Shown here one piece after another: positions 16,625 to 24,339 of a stretch of DNA of 40,759 nucleotides (position 1 is the stretch's first letter; every line of letters begins with the position of its first letter). The notes under the pieces were generated by a model. It had not been told where the DNA came from, made no database searches, and worked only from the letters and a program-made list of their open reading frames with translations. Made by a program: the position numbers and the translations under genes. Source of the DNA: Proteobacteria bacterium HN_bin10. GTDB taxonomy: Bacteria; Pseudomonadota; Alphaproteobacteria; Caulobacterales; Aquidulcibacteraceae. The DNA is taken from NCBI GenBank assembly GCA_002083515.1, contig LWDN01000061.1, positions 1-40,759 of the forward strand, read 5' to 3'.

Positions 16625-17536
16625 ATGGCGGCGAAAATCCCCTTCGTTCGCGACATGGATTTCGAGTACGAGACGGCGCAGCGCGTCAGCCCGCTGATCC
16701 GCCGGCTCGTCGCCAACAATCCCGGCCCGTTCACCTTCCGCGGCACCGGCGTTTACATCGTCGGCCACGGCGATGTCGCGATCATCGATCCCGGCCCCGA
16801 CAATGAAGAGCACATCGACGCGGTCCTGCGCGCCGTCGAGGGCGAGCGGGTGACGCACATTCTCGTCACCCATCGGCACATGGACCATAGCCCGGCCGCG
16901 CATCCGCTGGCGGCGCGCACCGGCGCCAAGGTCTACGCCAGCACCATTCCGCCCAAGCCCAGCGATTGCGATGCGCTGCGGCTCGAGGCCAGCGACGATC
17001 ATCTGTTCACGCCCGATCTCAATGTCGAAGATGGGCAACGTTTTGCCGGCCCCGGCTGGACCATCGAAGCCGTGTTCACGCCGGGCCACACCACCAACCA
17101 CATGGCTTACGCGCTGCTGGAAGAAAACGCGCTCTTTCCCGGCGATCACATCATGGGCTGGTCGACCACCGTCATCGGCCCTCCCGACGGCGACATGACC
17201 GCCTATCTCGCCAGCCTCGAAAAGGTGCGCGACCGTAACTTCTCGACCATCTGGCCGACGCACGGCCCGCCGATCACCGACAATCCCAGCGCCTTCGTGC
17301 AAGCCTTCATCGATCACCGCATCGAGCGGGAAAACCAGATCGTCGCGCAGCTGCGCGCCGGCAAGACCCAGATCAAGGACATGGTCGCGGTGATCTACGC
17401 CGATGTCGACAAGCGCCTGCACCCGGCCGCGTGCCACTCGGTGCTGGCGCACATGATCCGCCTCGTGGAACTCGGACGCGTCGAATGCATGGGCGGCCCG
17501 CCTTGCGTCGATAGCATGTACGCGCTGAGGGATTGA
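16625..17536 (+). CDS. MBL-fold metallo-hydrolase (LACTB2/glyoxalase-II-like)
   Basis: This 303-residue protein has the zinc-binding signature THRHMDHS at 82-89 (His83, His85, Asp87, His88). Further ligands are in FTPGHTTNH and LFPGDHIMGW, and WPTHGPP follows. The C-terminal segment after about residue 215 (HRIERENQIVAQL) is the winged-helix-like extension of LACTB2-type proteins, some of which are RNA-cleaving enzymes; others hydrolyse thioesters. Nine bases separate it from the ATP-grasp-like gene upstream. Substrate is not predictable from sequence. A composite repeat starts 12 bp after its stop. Confidence 0.88.
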   Translation: MAAKIPFVRDMDFEYETAQRVSPLIRRLVANNPGPFTFRGTGVYIVGHGDVAIIDPGPDNEEHIDAVLRAVEGERVTHILVTHRHMDHSPAAHPLAARTGAKVYASTIPPKPSDCDALRLEASDDHLFTPDLNVEDGQRFAGPGWTIEAVFTPGHTTNHMAYALLEENALFPGDHIMGWSTTVIGPPDGDMTAYLASLEKVRDRNFSTIWPTHGPPITDNPSAFVQAFIDHRIERENQIVAQLRAGKTQIKDMVAVIYADVDKRLHPAACHSVLAHMIRLVELGRVECMGGPPCVDSMYALRD

Positions 17537-17548
17537 GCGCGCGATACC

Positions 17549-17617
17549 GGCTGACACACACGCACCGCGAAGCCGCGCCAGCTTCGCGCGCGCGATAAGG
17601 GTGCGTGTGTTTCACCC
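17549..17617. repeat. Intergenic palindrome, type A (degenerate copy)
   Basis: The left arm at 17549-17564 and right arm at 17602-17617 match the arms of the copies at 40199-40268 and 40378-40447 (GGGTGACACACACGCA and its complement) with two arm changes. The inner 37 bp is also recognisably similar (a CGCGCCAG core). A type B repeat starts six bases later, the same order as at 40199. Confidence 0.8.
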
Positions 17618-17623
17618 CTTCGC

Positions 17624-17758
17624 ACCGCCGGCGTCCTCGCCGGCATGCGCCGATGTTTGAAGGCGGGAGCGCGTCGCCTCCGGCGACGCATGCGCGGAAG
17701 GGGCCGCGCGCTCCAACCTCTAACCATCTCCGCCGTGCCGGCTGGAAGCCGGCGGTCC
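17624..17758. repeat. Intergenic palindromic repeat, type B
   Basis: The outer arms, 17624-17644 (ACCGCCGGCG...GCCGGC) and 17737-17758 (GCCGGCTGGAAGCCGGCGGT), are inverted copies. An inner palindromic block contains GAGCGCGTCGCC, CGCATGCGCGG and GCGCGCTCCAACC. The same inner block recurs at 28855-28934 and 40316-40368. It fills the gap between the MBL hydrolase and the acyl-CoA ligase, which are convergent, so it could also act in mRNA 3'-end formation. Confidence 0.8.
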
Positions 17759-17809
17759 TTTGAGCCGCACGCCCGGGCGAACGCTTCGCCGCGGGCGCCG
17801 GCGCGCGAA

Positions 17810-19465
17810 CTACTCCGCCGCCTGCGTGCTGGGCAACTTGTAGTCCTTGAAGGTCTCGCGGAGCGCCAGCTTGTTGATCTTGCCGGTAGCGCCGAGCGGA
17901 ATCTTCTCCACGAACGCCACATCGTCGGGCGTCCACCATTTGGCGATCTTGCCCTCCAGGAATTTGAGCACGCTCTCCTTGCTCGGATTGGCGCCGGGCT
18001 TCGGCTCGATGATCAAGAGCGGCCGCTCATCCCATTTCGGATGCGCCACGCCGATGACGGCGGCGTTGGCCACGCCTTCGGCGCCCATGGCGATGTTTTC
18101 GATGTCGATGGAGCTGATCCACTCGCCGCCCGACTTGATCACGTCCTTGGCGCGGTCGGTGATCTGCATCACGCCGAGCGGATCGAGTGTCGCCACATCG
18201 CCGGTGTCGAAGAAGCCGCACGGCTCCAGGCATTCGCCCTTGTCGTTGCGGGCCCCGGCGTTCTTGAAATAGGCGCGCGCCACGGCTGGCCCGCGCACCA
18301 AGAGCCGACCGAAAGCCTTGCCGTCGTGCGGCTTCTCAATGCCGGCATCGTCGACGATCTTCATCTCGACGGTGAAGACCGAGCGCCCCTGCTTCAGCTT
18401 GGCCTTGATCTGCTCTTCGTGACTCTGGGCGTAGTGCTCCGGCAGCAATTTGCCGATCGTGCCGATCGGGCTCATTTCGGTCATGCCCCAGGCGTGGATG
18501 ACTTCGACGCCGTAATCCTCTTCGAAAGCGCGCAGCACGGTTTCGGGAATGGCCGAGCCGCCGATGGCGACACGCTTCAGCGTCGTCGGCTTCAACCTGT
18601 TCTCGCGCAGGAAGCCGAGCAGGCCCTGCCACACCGTCGGCACCGCCGCCGTGAAGGTGACCTTCTCGCCTTCCAGCAATTCGTAGACGCTAGGGCCATC
18701 GAGCTTGGCGCCCGGCATCACCAATTTGGCGCCGCACATCGGCGCGACGAAGGCGATGGCCCACGCATTGGCGTGGAACATCGGCACGATCGGCATCACC
18801 ACGTCGTTGGCGCCCGCGCCGAAGCAATCGGTCTGGTTGGCGGCCATGGCGTGGATGACATTCGAACGGTGCGAATAGAGCACGCCCTTGGGATCGCCCG
18901 TCGTGCCCGACGTGTAGCAGAGACCGCAGGCGGTGTTCTCGTCGAACCCGCCCCATTGCGCGTCCTGGGAATGGCCGGCGATGAAATCCTCATAAGCGAT
19001 CAAAGGCAGCGCCGATTGCGGCAAGTGCTGGCGATCGGTGAGCACGATGTAGGTCTTCACCGTTTTCAGCAGCGGCGCGATCTTCTCGACGATCGGCAGG
19101 AAGGTCGTGTCGAAGAAGAGGACCTTGTCCTCGGCGTGATTGATGATCCAGGCGATCTGCTCGGGGAAGAGCCGCGGATTGGTGGTGTGCAGCACCGCGC
19201 CCATGCACATGGCGCCGTACCAGGCCTCTAAGTGCCGCTCCGTGTTCCAGGCCAACGTCGCCACGCGATCGCCCGGCTGGACGCCGCGCTCCTTCAGCGC
19301 ATTGGTGACCTGGCGAGCGCGGCCCCAGATGGCGCCGTAGCTGGTGCGCGAGAGCGCGCCGGTCTCGATGCCGCGCGTCACCACTTCGCGGCGCGGGAAG
19401 CTGGCCTTGGCGTGGTCGAGTATCCGATCGACCGTCAGCGGCCAGTCCTGCATCAGCCCAAGCAT
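17810..19465 (-). CDS. Fatty-acid--CoA ligase (AMP-forming acyl-CoA synthetase)
   Basis: The 551-residue enzyme of the ANL superfamily activates a carboxylic acid with ATP to acyl-AMP and then to acyl-CoA. Landmarks are the P-loop YTSGTTGDPKGV, VPMFHANAWAI, GGSAIPE, HAWGMTEMSP, the hinge region with DRAKDVIKSGGEW, and a C-terminal Lys in ATGKINKLAL needed for adenylation. The closest pattern is the medium/long-chain group often annotated as fatty-acid--CoA ligase in alphaproteobacteria. The N-terminal MLGLMQDWPLT is the usual start of that group. It is transcribed alone. Exact chain-length preference cannot be read from sequence. Confidence 0.9.
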   Translation of the reverse strand: MLGLMQDWPLTVDRILDHAKASFPRREVVTRGIETGALSRTSYGAIWGRARQVTNALKERGVQPGDRVATLAWNTERHLEAWYGAMCMGAVLHTTNPRLFPEQIAWIINHAEDKVLFFDTTFLPIVEKIAPLLKTVKTYIVLTDRQHLPQSALPLIAYEDFIAGHSQDAQWGGFDENTACGLCYTSGTTGDPKGVLYSHRSNVIHAMAANQTDCFGAGANDVVMPIVPMFHANAWAIAFVAPMCGAKLVMPGAKLDGPSVYELLEGEKVTFTAAVPTVWQGLLGFLRENRLKPTTLKRVAIGGSAIPETVLRAFEEDYGVEVIHAWGMTEMSPIGTIGKLLPEHYAQSHEEQIKAKLKQGRSVFTVEMKIVDDAGIEKPHDGKAFGRLLVRGPAVARAYFKNAGARNDKGECLEPCGFFDTGDVATLDPLGVMQITDRAKDVIKSGGEWISSIDIENIAMGAEGVANAAVIGVAHPKWDERPLLIIEPKPGANPSKESVLKFLEGKIAKWWTPDDVAFVEKIPLGATGKINKLALRETFKDYKLPSTQAAE

Positions 19466-19554
19466 GTCGCGTCTCCCTGTTCTCTTGTTGGCGCCGATTA
19501 AAGCGGCGCCGCAGGGGTGCGGTCAAATGATAGAAGCAAATCGCCGGGATCGAA

Positions 19555-20217
19555 CTACGGATAGAGCCGCGACTTGCGCCAAGGCTGGCCCGGCTCGTCG
19601 CGGCTAAACACCAGGCGGTCGTGCAGGCGGAAAGGCCGGTCGCGCCAGAACTCGAACGACAGCGGCGTCAGCCGGTAGCCGCGCCAGTGCGGCGGACGCG
19701 GCACCTCGCCGACGCCGTATTTGAGCGCGACCTCCGCGATCCGCTTCTCCAGCGCCAGGCGATCCTCGAGCGGGCGCGATTGCGCGCTGGCCCAGGCGCC
19801 GAGACGGGCGCCGCGGTCGCGGCTCTGGAAATAGGCGTCCGCTTCAGCGTCGCTGACGAACGAAATCAGCCCGCGCGCGCGGACCTGACGCTTGAGGCTC
19901 TTCCAATAAAACGCCACCGCCGCGCGTTGGTTCTGGCCGAGCTGAACACCTTTGGCGCTTTCGCTGTTGGTGTAGAAAACAAAGCCCCCGTCCTCGAAGC
20001 TCTTCATCAACACCATGCGCACGTCGGGAAAACCCGCCGCGTCGGCGGTGGCGAGCGCCATGGCGTTCGGATCGCTGGGCTCCTTCTCTTTCGCCTCCTT
20101 GAACCAGCGTTCGAATAGCGCAAACGGCTCGCTCTCGGCGAACAGCGCCGCATCGTCCGGCGGCGGCTGACCGGCCGGATCGTACTTGGGCGAAGGCGGA
20201 ATGAGATCGTCGCTCAT
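19555..20217 (-). CDS. pdxH: Pyridoxine/pyridoxamine 5'-phosphate oxidase
   Basis: PdxH oxidises pyridoxine or pyridoxamine phosphate to pyridoxal phosphate with FMN, the last step of the vitamin B6 pathway and salvage. The 220-residue length is normal. Typical segments are PNAMALATAD, DVRMVLMKSF, FYTNSESAKGVQL, AFYWKSLKRQVRARG, and the C-terminal PPHWRGYRL with FWRDRPFRLHDRL that close the active site. The stop codon of the upstream VapC-type gene lies against the ATG (20218 versus 20217), so the toxin-antitoxin module and pdxH may share a transcript. Confidence 0.95.
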   Translation of the reverse strand: MSDDLIPPSPKYDPAGQPPPDDAALFAESEPFALFERWFKEAKEKEPSDPNAMALATADAAGFPDVRMVLMKSFEDGGFVFYTNSESAKGVQLGQNQRAAVAFYWKSLKRQVRARGLISFVSDAEADAYFQSRDRGARLGAWASAQSRPLEDRLALEKRIAEVALKYGVGEVPRPPHWRGYRLTPLSFEFWRDRPFRLHDRLVFSRDEPGQPWRKSRLYP

Positions 20218-20634
20218 CTACAATGCTCGCACGAACGGAAAAACCGGCGCCGCACGCGCCAGAAATTTCGGATCGACGGTAATGAGATCACACTGAACGC
20301 GTTCAGCGCAGGCGATATAGAGGCAATCCTGCAGCGGGTGGCGTATGTCCAGCGCGACTGAAGACGCGCGCGGCAGCAATTCAGTGTCCGAGAAGAAAGA
20401 GATACGCGGTTCGGCAATCGCGTCGGCAGCTTCGATCAGGCGTTCGCGCGCATCCTCTATGTTGAGTCCGCCGTTGCGAAATCGCCGAACTATCGCTGCC
20501 GCGAGTTCAACTCGAAGGAAAGCTGGCGCGAAGACCTTGGCGCCGGTTCGAAGCAGGTCCATGGCCTTGGGCGTGTCAGGTTCGCGCAAGAACCACTTGG
20601 CGGCGACCGAAGCATCGGCGACGAACGCACTCAC
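20218..20634 (-). CDS. PIN-domain toxin, VapC family
   Basis: The 138-residue PIN protein has conserved acidic residues Asp7 (VADASV), Glu43 (RVELAAA), Asp103 (LQDCLYIACA) and Asp121 (ITVDPKF), the full catalytic set. It is preceded by an RHH antitoxin gene whose end overlaps its ATG by four bases (20631-20634). The enzyme is expected to cut a specific RNA. Its closeness to pdxH, with no gap, is unusual for a toxin and may give downstream read-through. Confidence 0.9.
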   Translation of the reverse strand: MSAFVADASVAAKWFLREPDTPKAMDLLRTGAKVFAPAFLRVELAAAIVRRFRNGGLNIEDARERLIEAADAIAEPRISFFSDTELLPRASSVALDIRHPLQDCLYIACAERVQCDLITVDPKFLARAAPVFPFVRAL

Positions 20635-20873
20635 CCGCGCTCGTCCCGGTCGGCGCGAATCCCTGGCCAGCTCTCTTCCATAACCCCATATTTTTCCTGC
20701 ATTCGATCGAGGCCAGCCTGCAGACGGTCGACAAGTGCGGCCCGTTCCTGTTGGACGTGAGCCTCCAGGACCCGCCGCAATTGTTCCTCAAGGCTGATGC
20801 CAGCGGCTTCGGCCATCCGCCGATACGTTTCATGAAGGCGGTCATCGAGATTGCGGATTTTTACATCGGCCAT
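20631..20873 (-). CDS. FitA-like ribbon-helix-helix antitoxin
   Basis: The 80-residue protein begins MADVKIRNLDDRLHETY, the short beta strand and helix of Arc/MetJ-type DNA-binding proteins of the FitA group (an IRNLDD core). The second helix is GISLEEQLRRVLEAHV. The C-terminal half is charged and helical and probably wraps the PIN toxin. The overlap with the toxin start and this order are standard. A dimeric RHH protein is expected to repress the operon through a palindrome near its start, which I did not locate securely. Confidence 0.88.
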   Translation of the reverse strand: MADVKIRNLDDRLHETYRRMAEAAGISLEEQLRRVLEAHVQQERAALVDRLQAGLDRMQEKYGVMEESWPGIRADRDERG

Positions 20874-20962
20874 CGCGGCAATCTAGCACAACCGGCGCTT
20901 GGGGTCACGCCCCCATGGGCCCAATTGCAGGCGCCTGCGGATCGTGCCAGCTAGGGAAGCCC

Positions 20963-22057
20963 ATGTCCCACAACACGTTCGGCCACCTCTTCCGCGTCAC
21001 CACCTGGGGCGAGAGCCATGGACCGGCGATCGGCTGCGTGGTCGACGGCTGCCCGCCCGGCCTGCCGCTGAGCGCCGCCGACATCCAGTTCTGGCTCAAT
21101 CGGCGCGCGCCCGGCTCGAGCCGGTTCGTCACCCAGCGGCGCGAGCCCGACGAAGTGAAGATTCTCTCCGGCGTGTTCGAGGACGACCGCACCGAAGGTC
21201 CGCTCACCACAGGCGCGCCGATTTCGCTCCTGATCGATAACGTCGATCAGCGCGGCAAGGACTACGACGACATCCGCGATCTCTATCGCCCGGGTCACGC
21301 CGATTACGTCTACGACGCCAAGTACGGTCTGCGCGATTATCGCGGCGGCGGCCGCTCATCGGCGCGCGAGACGGCGGCGCGCGTGGCCGCCGGCGCCATC
21401 GCCCGGCGCATCCTGGGCGATGCCATCACAATACGCGCCGCCGTGACTCAGATCGGCAAGAGCGCCATCGACCGCGCGCGCTGGGATTGGGCCGAGACCG
21501 AGAACAATCCGTTCTGGTGTCCGGATGCCGAAGCGGCGAAGCAATGGGAGGCGCTGCTCGACGAAACCCGCAAGGACGGAAATTCTCTCGGCGCCATTGT
21601 CGAGGTCGAGGCGACCGGCGTTCCGCCTGGCTGGGGCGCGCCGATCTATGGCAAGCTCGATGCGGAAATCGCCGGCGCGCTGATGAGCATCAACGCCGTC
21701 AAAGGCGTCGAGATCGGCGCCGGCTTCGGCGCGGCGTCGCTCACCGGCGCCGAAAACGCCGACGAGATGCGCGCCGGAAGCGACGGCAGGCCGAGTTTTC
21801 TTTCAAACCATGCCGGCGGCGTTCTGGGCGGCATCTCCACCGGCCAGCCGATCGTGGCGCGCATGGCGATCAAGCCCACGTCCTCGATCCTCACGCCGCG
21901 CCGCACCGTCACGCGCGACGGCCAGAACGCCGACATTTCCACCAAGGGCCGCCACGATCCGTGCGTCGGCATTCGCGCCGCACCCGTCGCCGAGGCCATG
22001 CTGGCGTGCGTGCTCGCCGATGCCATGCTGCGCCACCGCGGCCAGACTGGACGCTGA
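20963..22057 (+). CDS. aroC: Chorismate synthase
   Basis: AroC converts 5-enolpyruvylshikimate-3-phosphate to chorismate with reduced FMN, ending the shikimate pathway. The 364 residues are the usual size. The family signatures are present: GESHGPAIGCVVDG at the N-terminus, RPGHADY, and YRGGGRSSARETAARVAAGA in the centre, with AGGVLGGISTGQPI and GRHDPCVGIRAAPVAEAM near the C-terminus. MSHNTFG was chosen as start because the 16 upstream residues do not fit the family. It is divergent from the FitA/VapC module and followed by a ChrB-domain gene 105 bp away. Confidence 0.96.
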   Translation: MSHNTFGHLFRVTTWGESHGPAIGCVVDGCPPGLPLSAADIQFWLNRRAPGSSRFVTQRREPDEVKILSGVFEDDRTEGPLTTGAPISLLIDNVDQRGKDYDDIRDLYRPGHADYVYDAKYGLRDYRGGGRSSARETAARVAAGAIARRILGDAITIRAAVTQIGKSAIDRARWDWAETENNPFWCPDAEAAKQWEALLDETRKDGNSLGAIVEVEATGVPPGWGAPIYGKLDAEIAGALMSINAVKGVEIGAGFGAASLTGAENADEMRAGSDGRPSFLSNHAGGVLGGISTGQPIVARMAIKPTSSILTPRRTVTRDGQNADISTKGRHDPCVGIRAAPVAEAMLACVLADAMLRHRGQTGR

Positions 22058-22162
22058 CCGCGTTCAGGCGCATAGTGCATCAGCGGGCTCATCACGCGGG
22101 CGCCCGCTCAGACGATGATCGTCCAAGTCCCGCTCCTGGCCACGCGGCCAAAGGAGCGACTT

Positions 22163-22672
22163 ATGACGACCGATCACATCCAATCCCAGCTCGAGCAATT
22201 GTTCGGTTCACGCCGCCCGACCCGCTGGGTGACGCGCGAACGGCCGAAGATCGACCGCATCGCCTGCCCCTGGCTGATCAAACGCTTCGTCGATCCGCGC
22301 GCTGGGTTTCTGTATGTGCCAACCGCGGACGTGTTCGCCGCCGCCGAGCGCGAAGGCGCTGTCGCGTTCGACATTCCAGGCGCGCCGTTCAGCCATGTGG
22401 GCGAACGATGCAGTTTCGATGCGTTCATCGATCGCTTCGCGCTCAGCGACCCGGCGCTCGATATTGTTGCAAACATCGTGCGCGGCGCCGACACGGATCG
22501 GCATGAGCTGGCGGCCGAAGCCGCGGGCTCGCACGCCATTTCGCTCGGCTTGTCGCTCACGCACGCCAACGATCATGACATGCTTGCGCAGGGCGTGATC
22601 ATCTATGACGCGCTCTATGCCTGGGCGACGCGCGCCCGCGGCGAGCGACACGCTTGGCGCCCGACCGGCTGA
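22163..22672 (+). CDS. ChrB C-terminal-domain protein (chromate-resistance-like)
   Basis: This 169-residue protein is almost only the domain found at the C-terminus of ChrB: KIDRIACPWLIKRFVDP with a conserved Cys, then FDIPGAPFSHVGERCSFDAF and IVRGADTDRHE. AAGGAG seven bases upstream of ATG 22163 is a good ribosome binding site. Full ChrB has an N-terminal regulatory part, missing here, and no chrA chromate transporter is adjacent. The domain may act in redox or metal handling unrelated to chromate. It precedes the AbgT transporter gene by 80 bp on the same strand. Confidence 0.87.
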   Translation: MTTDHIQSQLEQLFGSRRPTRWVTRERPKIDRIACPWLIKRFVDPRAGFLYVPTADVFAAAEREGAVAFDIPGAPFSHVGERCSFDAFIDRFALSDPALDIVANIVRGADTDRHELAAEAAGSHAISLGLSLTHANDHDMLAQGVIIYDALYAWATRARGERHAWRPTG

Positions 22673-22752
22673 CGCCGCCCCCGGGGCTTGCGTCTCGCGC
22701 CATTTCCCGCCATTCGGGCCGACAAGGACAACTCCGACGAAGGAAATGGCGC

Positions 22753-24330
22753 ATGGCCGAAGCGGTTCAGGAACGGCAGAAGGGCATTCTCGGGCTGATC
22801 GAGCGCGCGGGCAACAAGCTGCCCGATCCGGTGTTCATCTTCTTCTGGCTGATCGGCTTCTTGATCGTCGGCTCGGCCATCGCCGCCGCGCTCGGCTACT
22901 CGGCCCAGCACCCGACGCAACTGAACGAAGACGGCACGCCCGTCATCATCACCGCCGCCAGCATGCTCTCGCCCGAGAACATTCAGAGGCTGTGGGTCGA
23001 CATGCCGGAGACCTTCACCCACTTCCATCCGCTGGGCTACGTGCTGGTGGTGATGCTGGGCGCCGGCGTCGCCGAGCGCTCCGGCCTGTTCGCGGCCGCC
23101 ATGCGCGCGGGCGTTAAGGACGCGCCGAAATTCCTGCTGACGCCGGCTGTGGCGTTCGTCGGCATGATGGGCAACCTCGCCGCCGACGCCGCCTATGTGG
23201 TGCTGATCCCGCTCGCCGGCGTGCTCTACGCGGCCGCCGGGCGCCACCCCGTCGCGGGAATCGCCGCAGCGTTCGCCGGCGTCTCCGGCGGCTTCTCCGC
23301 CAATCTGCTGCCGGGCCAATTGGATGCGCTTCTGTTCGGCATTACCGAAGCAGCCGCGGAACAAGTCGTGCCGACGTGGGACGCCAACATCGCCGGCAAT
23401 TGGTTCTTTATCGCTGCAATGCTGGTCGCATTCCTGCCGGTGATCTGGTTTGTCACCGACGTCATCATCGAACCGCGTCTAAAGAAATACAGCACGCCCG
23501 ACGGCGAAGCGCTGCAGAACCTCGGCGATGCGAATGCGCCCCTATCGAGCGGAGAGCGCAAAGGCCTTAGCCGCGCGGGCATCGCGTGCCTGGCGGTCAT
23601 CGGCCTGTGGGCCGCCTTCGTGTTCATGCCAGGAACGCCGCTCATCGATGAAGAGGCGGCCATTCCGCAGGCCCGCCTGACCCCCTTCTATCAATCGCTC
23701 GTTGCTGGCTTCTTCGTGCTGTTCCTGGCTGCTGGTTGGGCCTATGGCGCAGCCGTTGGGGTCATCAAAACCCATCGCGACGCGGTCAAGATGATGGCCG
23801 GCGCCATGGGCGATCTTTCCTATTACCTCGTACTCGCGTTCGCCGCCGCCCACTTCGTGGCGATGTTCAACTGGTCGAATCTAGGCCTCATCTTTGCGGT
23901 GCAGGGCGCTGACGCGATCCAGCATTCGGGCTTGCCGTTACCCACGCTGCTGGTGCTGATCGTGGTGTTTGCCGCGGCCATCAATCTGCTGATCGGCTCC
24001 GCCAGCGCGAAATGGGCGTTGATGGCGCCGGTGCTGGTGCCGATGATGATGTTGCTCGGCGTCAGCCCGGAAATGTCCACGGCAGCCTATCGCGTCGGCG
24101 ACGGCGCCACCAACATCATCACGCCGCTGATGGTCTACTTCCCGTTAGTGCTGACTTTCTGCCAGCGCTGGCGCACGGATTTCGGCCTCGGCAGTCTGAC
24201 CGCCGTCATGCTTCCGTACTCGCTGTGGATCCTCATCACCGGGCTCGGCTTGACCTTCGCGTGGGTTTATCTCGATCTGCCCCTCGGACCCGGCGCAATC
24301 GTCGATTACACGATGCCGACGCAACCCTGA
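22753..24330 (+). CDS. AbgT-family transporter
   Basis: The 525-residue inner-membrane protein has about a dozen hydrophobic segments, beginning at residues 20-45 (PDPVFIFFWLIGFLIVGSA). AbgT members carry p-aminobenzoyl-glutamate or, in some species, export antifolate sulfonamides. Family features include the FAGVSGGFSANLLPG loop with an internal pseudo-repeat, and the second hairpin region NLLIGSASAKWALMAPVLVP near residue 415, containing the Ser-Ala-x-x-Ala-Lys core. The frame is open upstream to 22654, but MAEAVQERQKG fits the family. Import or export cannot be decided from sequence. Confidence 0.93.
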   Translation: MAEAVQERQKGILGLIERAGNKLPDPVFIFFWLIGFLIVGSAIAAALGYSAQHPTQLNEDGTPVIITAASMLSPENIQRLWVDMPETFTHFHPLGYVLVVMLGAGVAERSGLFAAAMRAGVKDAPKFLLTPAVAFVGMMGNLAADAAYVVLIPLAGVLYAAAGRHPVAGIAAAFAGVSGGFSANLLPGQLDALLFGITEAAAEQVVPTWDANIAGNWFFIAAMLVAFLPVIWFVTDVIIEPRLKKYSTPDGEALQNLGDANAPLSSGERKGLSRAGIACLAVIGLWAAFVFMPGTPLIDEEAAIPQARLTPFYQSLVAGFFVLFLAAGWAYGAAVGVIKTHRDAVKMMAGAMGDLSYYLVLAFAAAHFVAMFNWSNLGLIFAVQGADAIQHSGLPLPTLLVLIVVFAAAINLLIGSASAKWALMAPVLVPMMMLLGVSPEMSTAAYRVGDGATNIITPLMVYFPLVLTFCQRWRTDFGLGSLTAVMLPYSLWILITGLGLTFAWVYLDLPLGPGAIVDYTMPTQP

Positions 24331-24339
24331 GGCATAGTT

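Noticed and set aside
16376..17557. 393-codon open frame on the minus strand
   Set aside because: Antisense to the MBL hydrolase and the end of the ATP-grasp-like gene.
17645..19231. 528-codon open frame on the plus strand
   Set aside because: Antisense to the acyl-CoA ligase; no recognisable domain and typical shadow composition.
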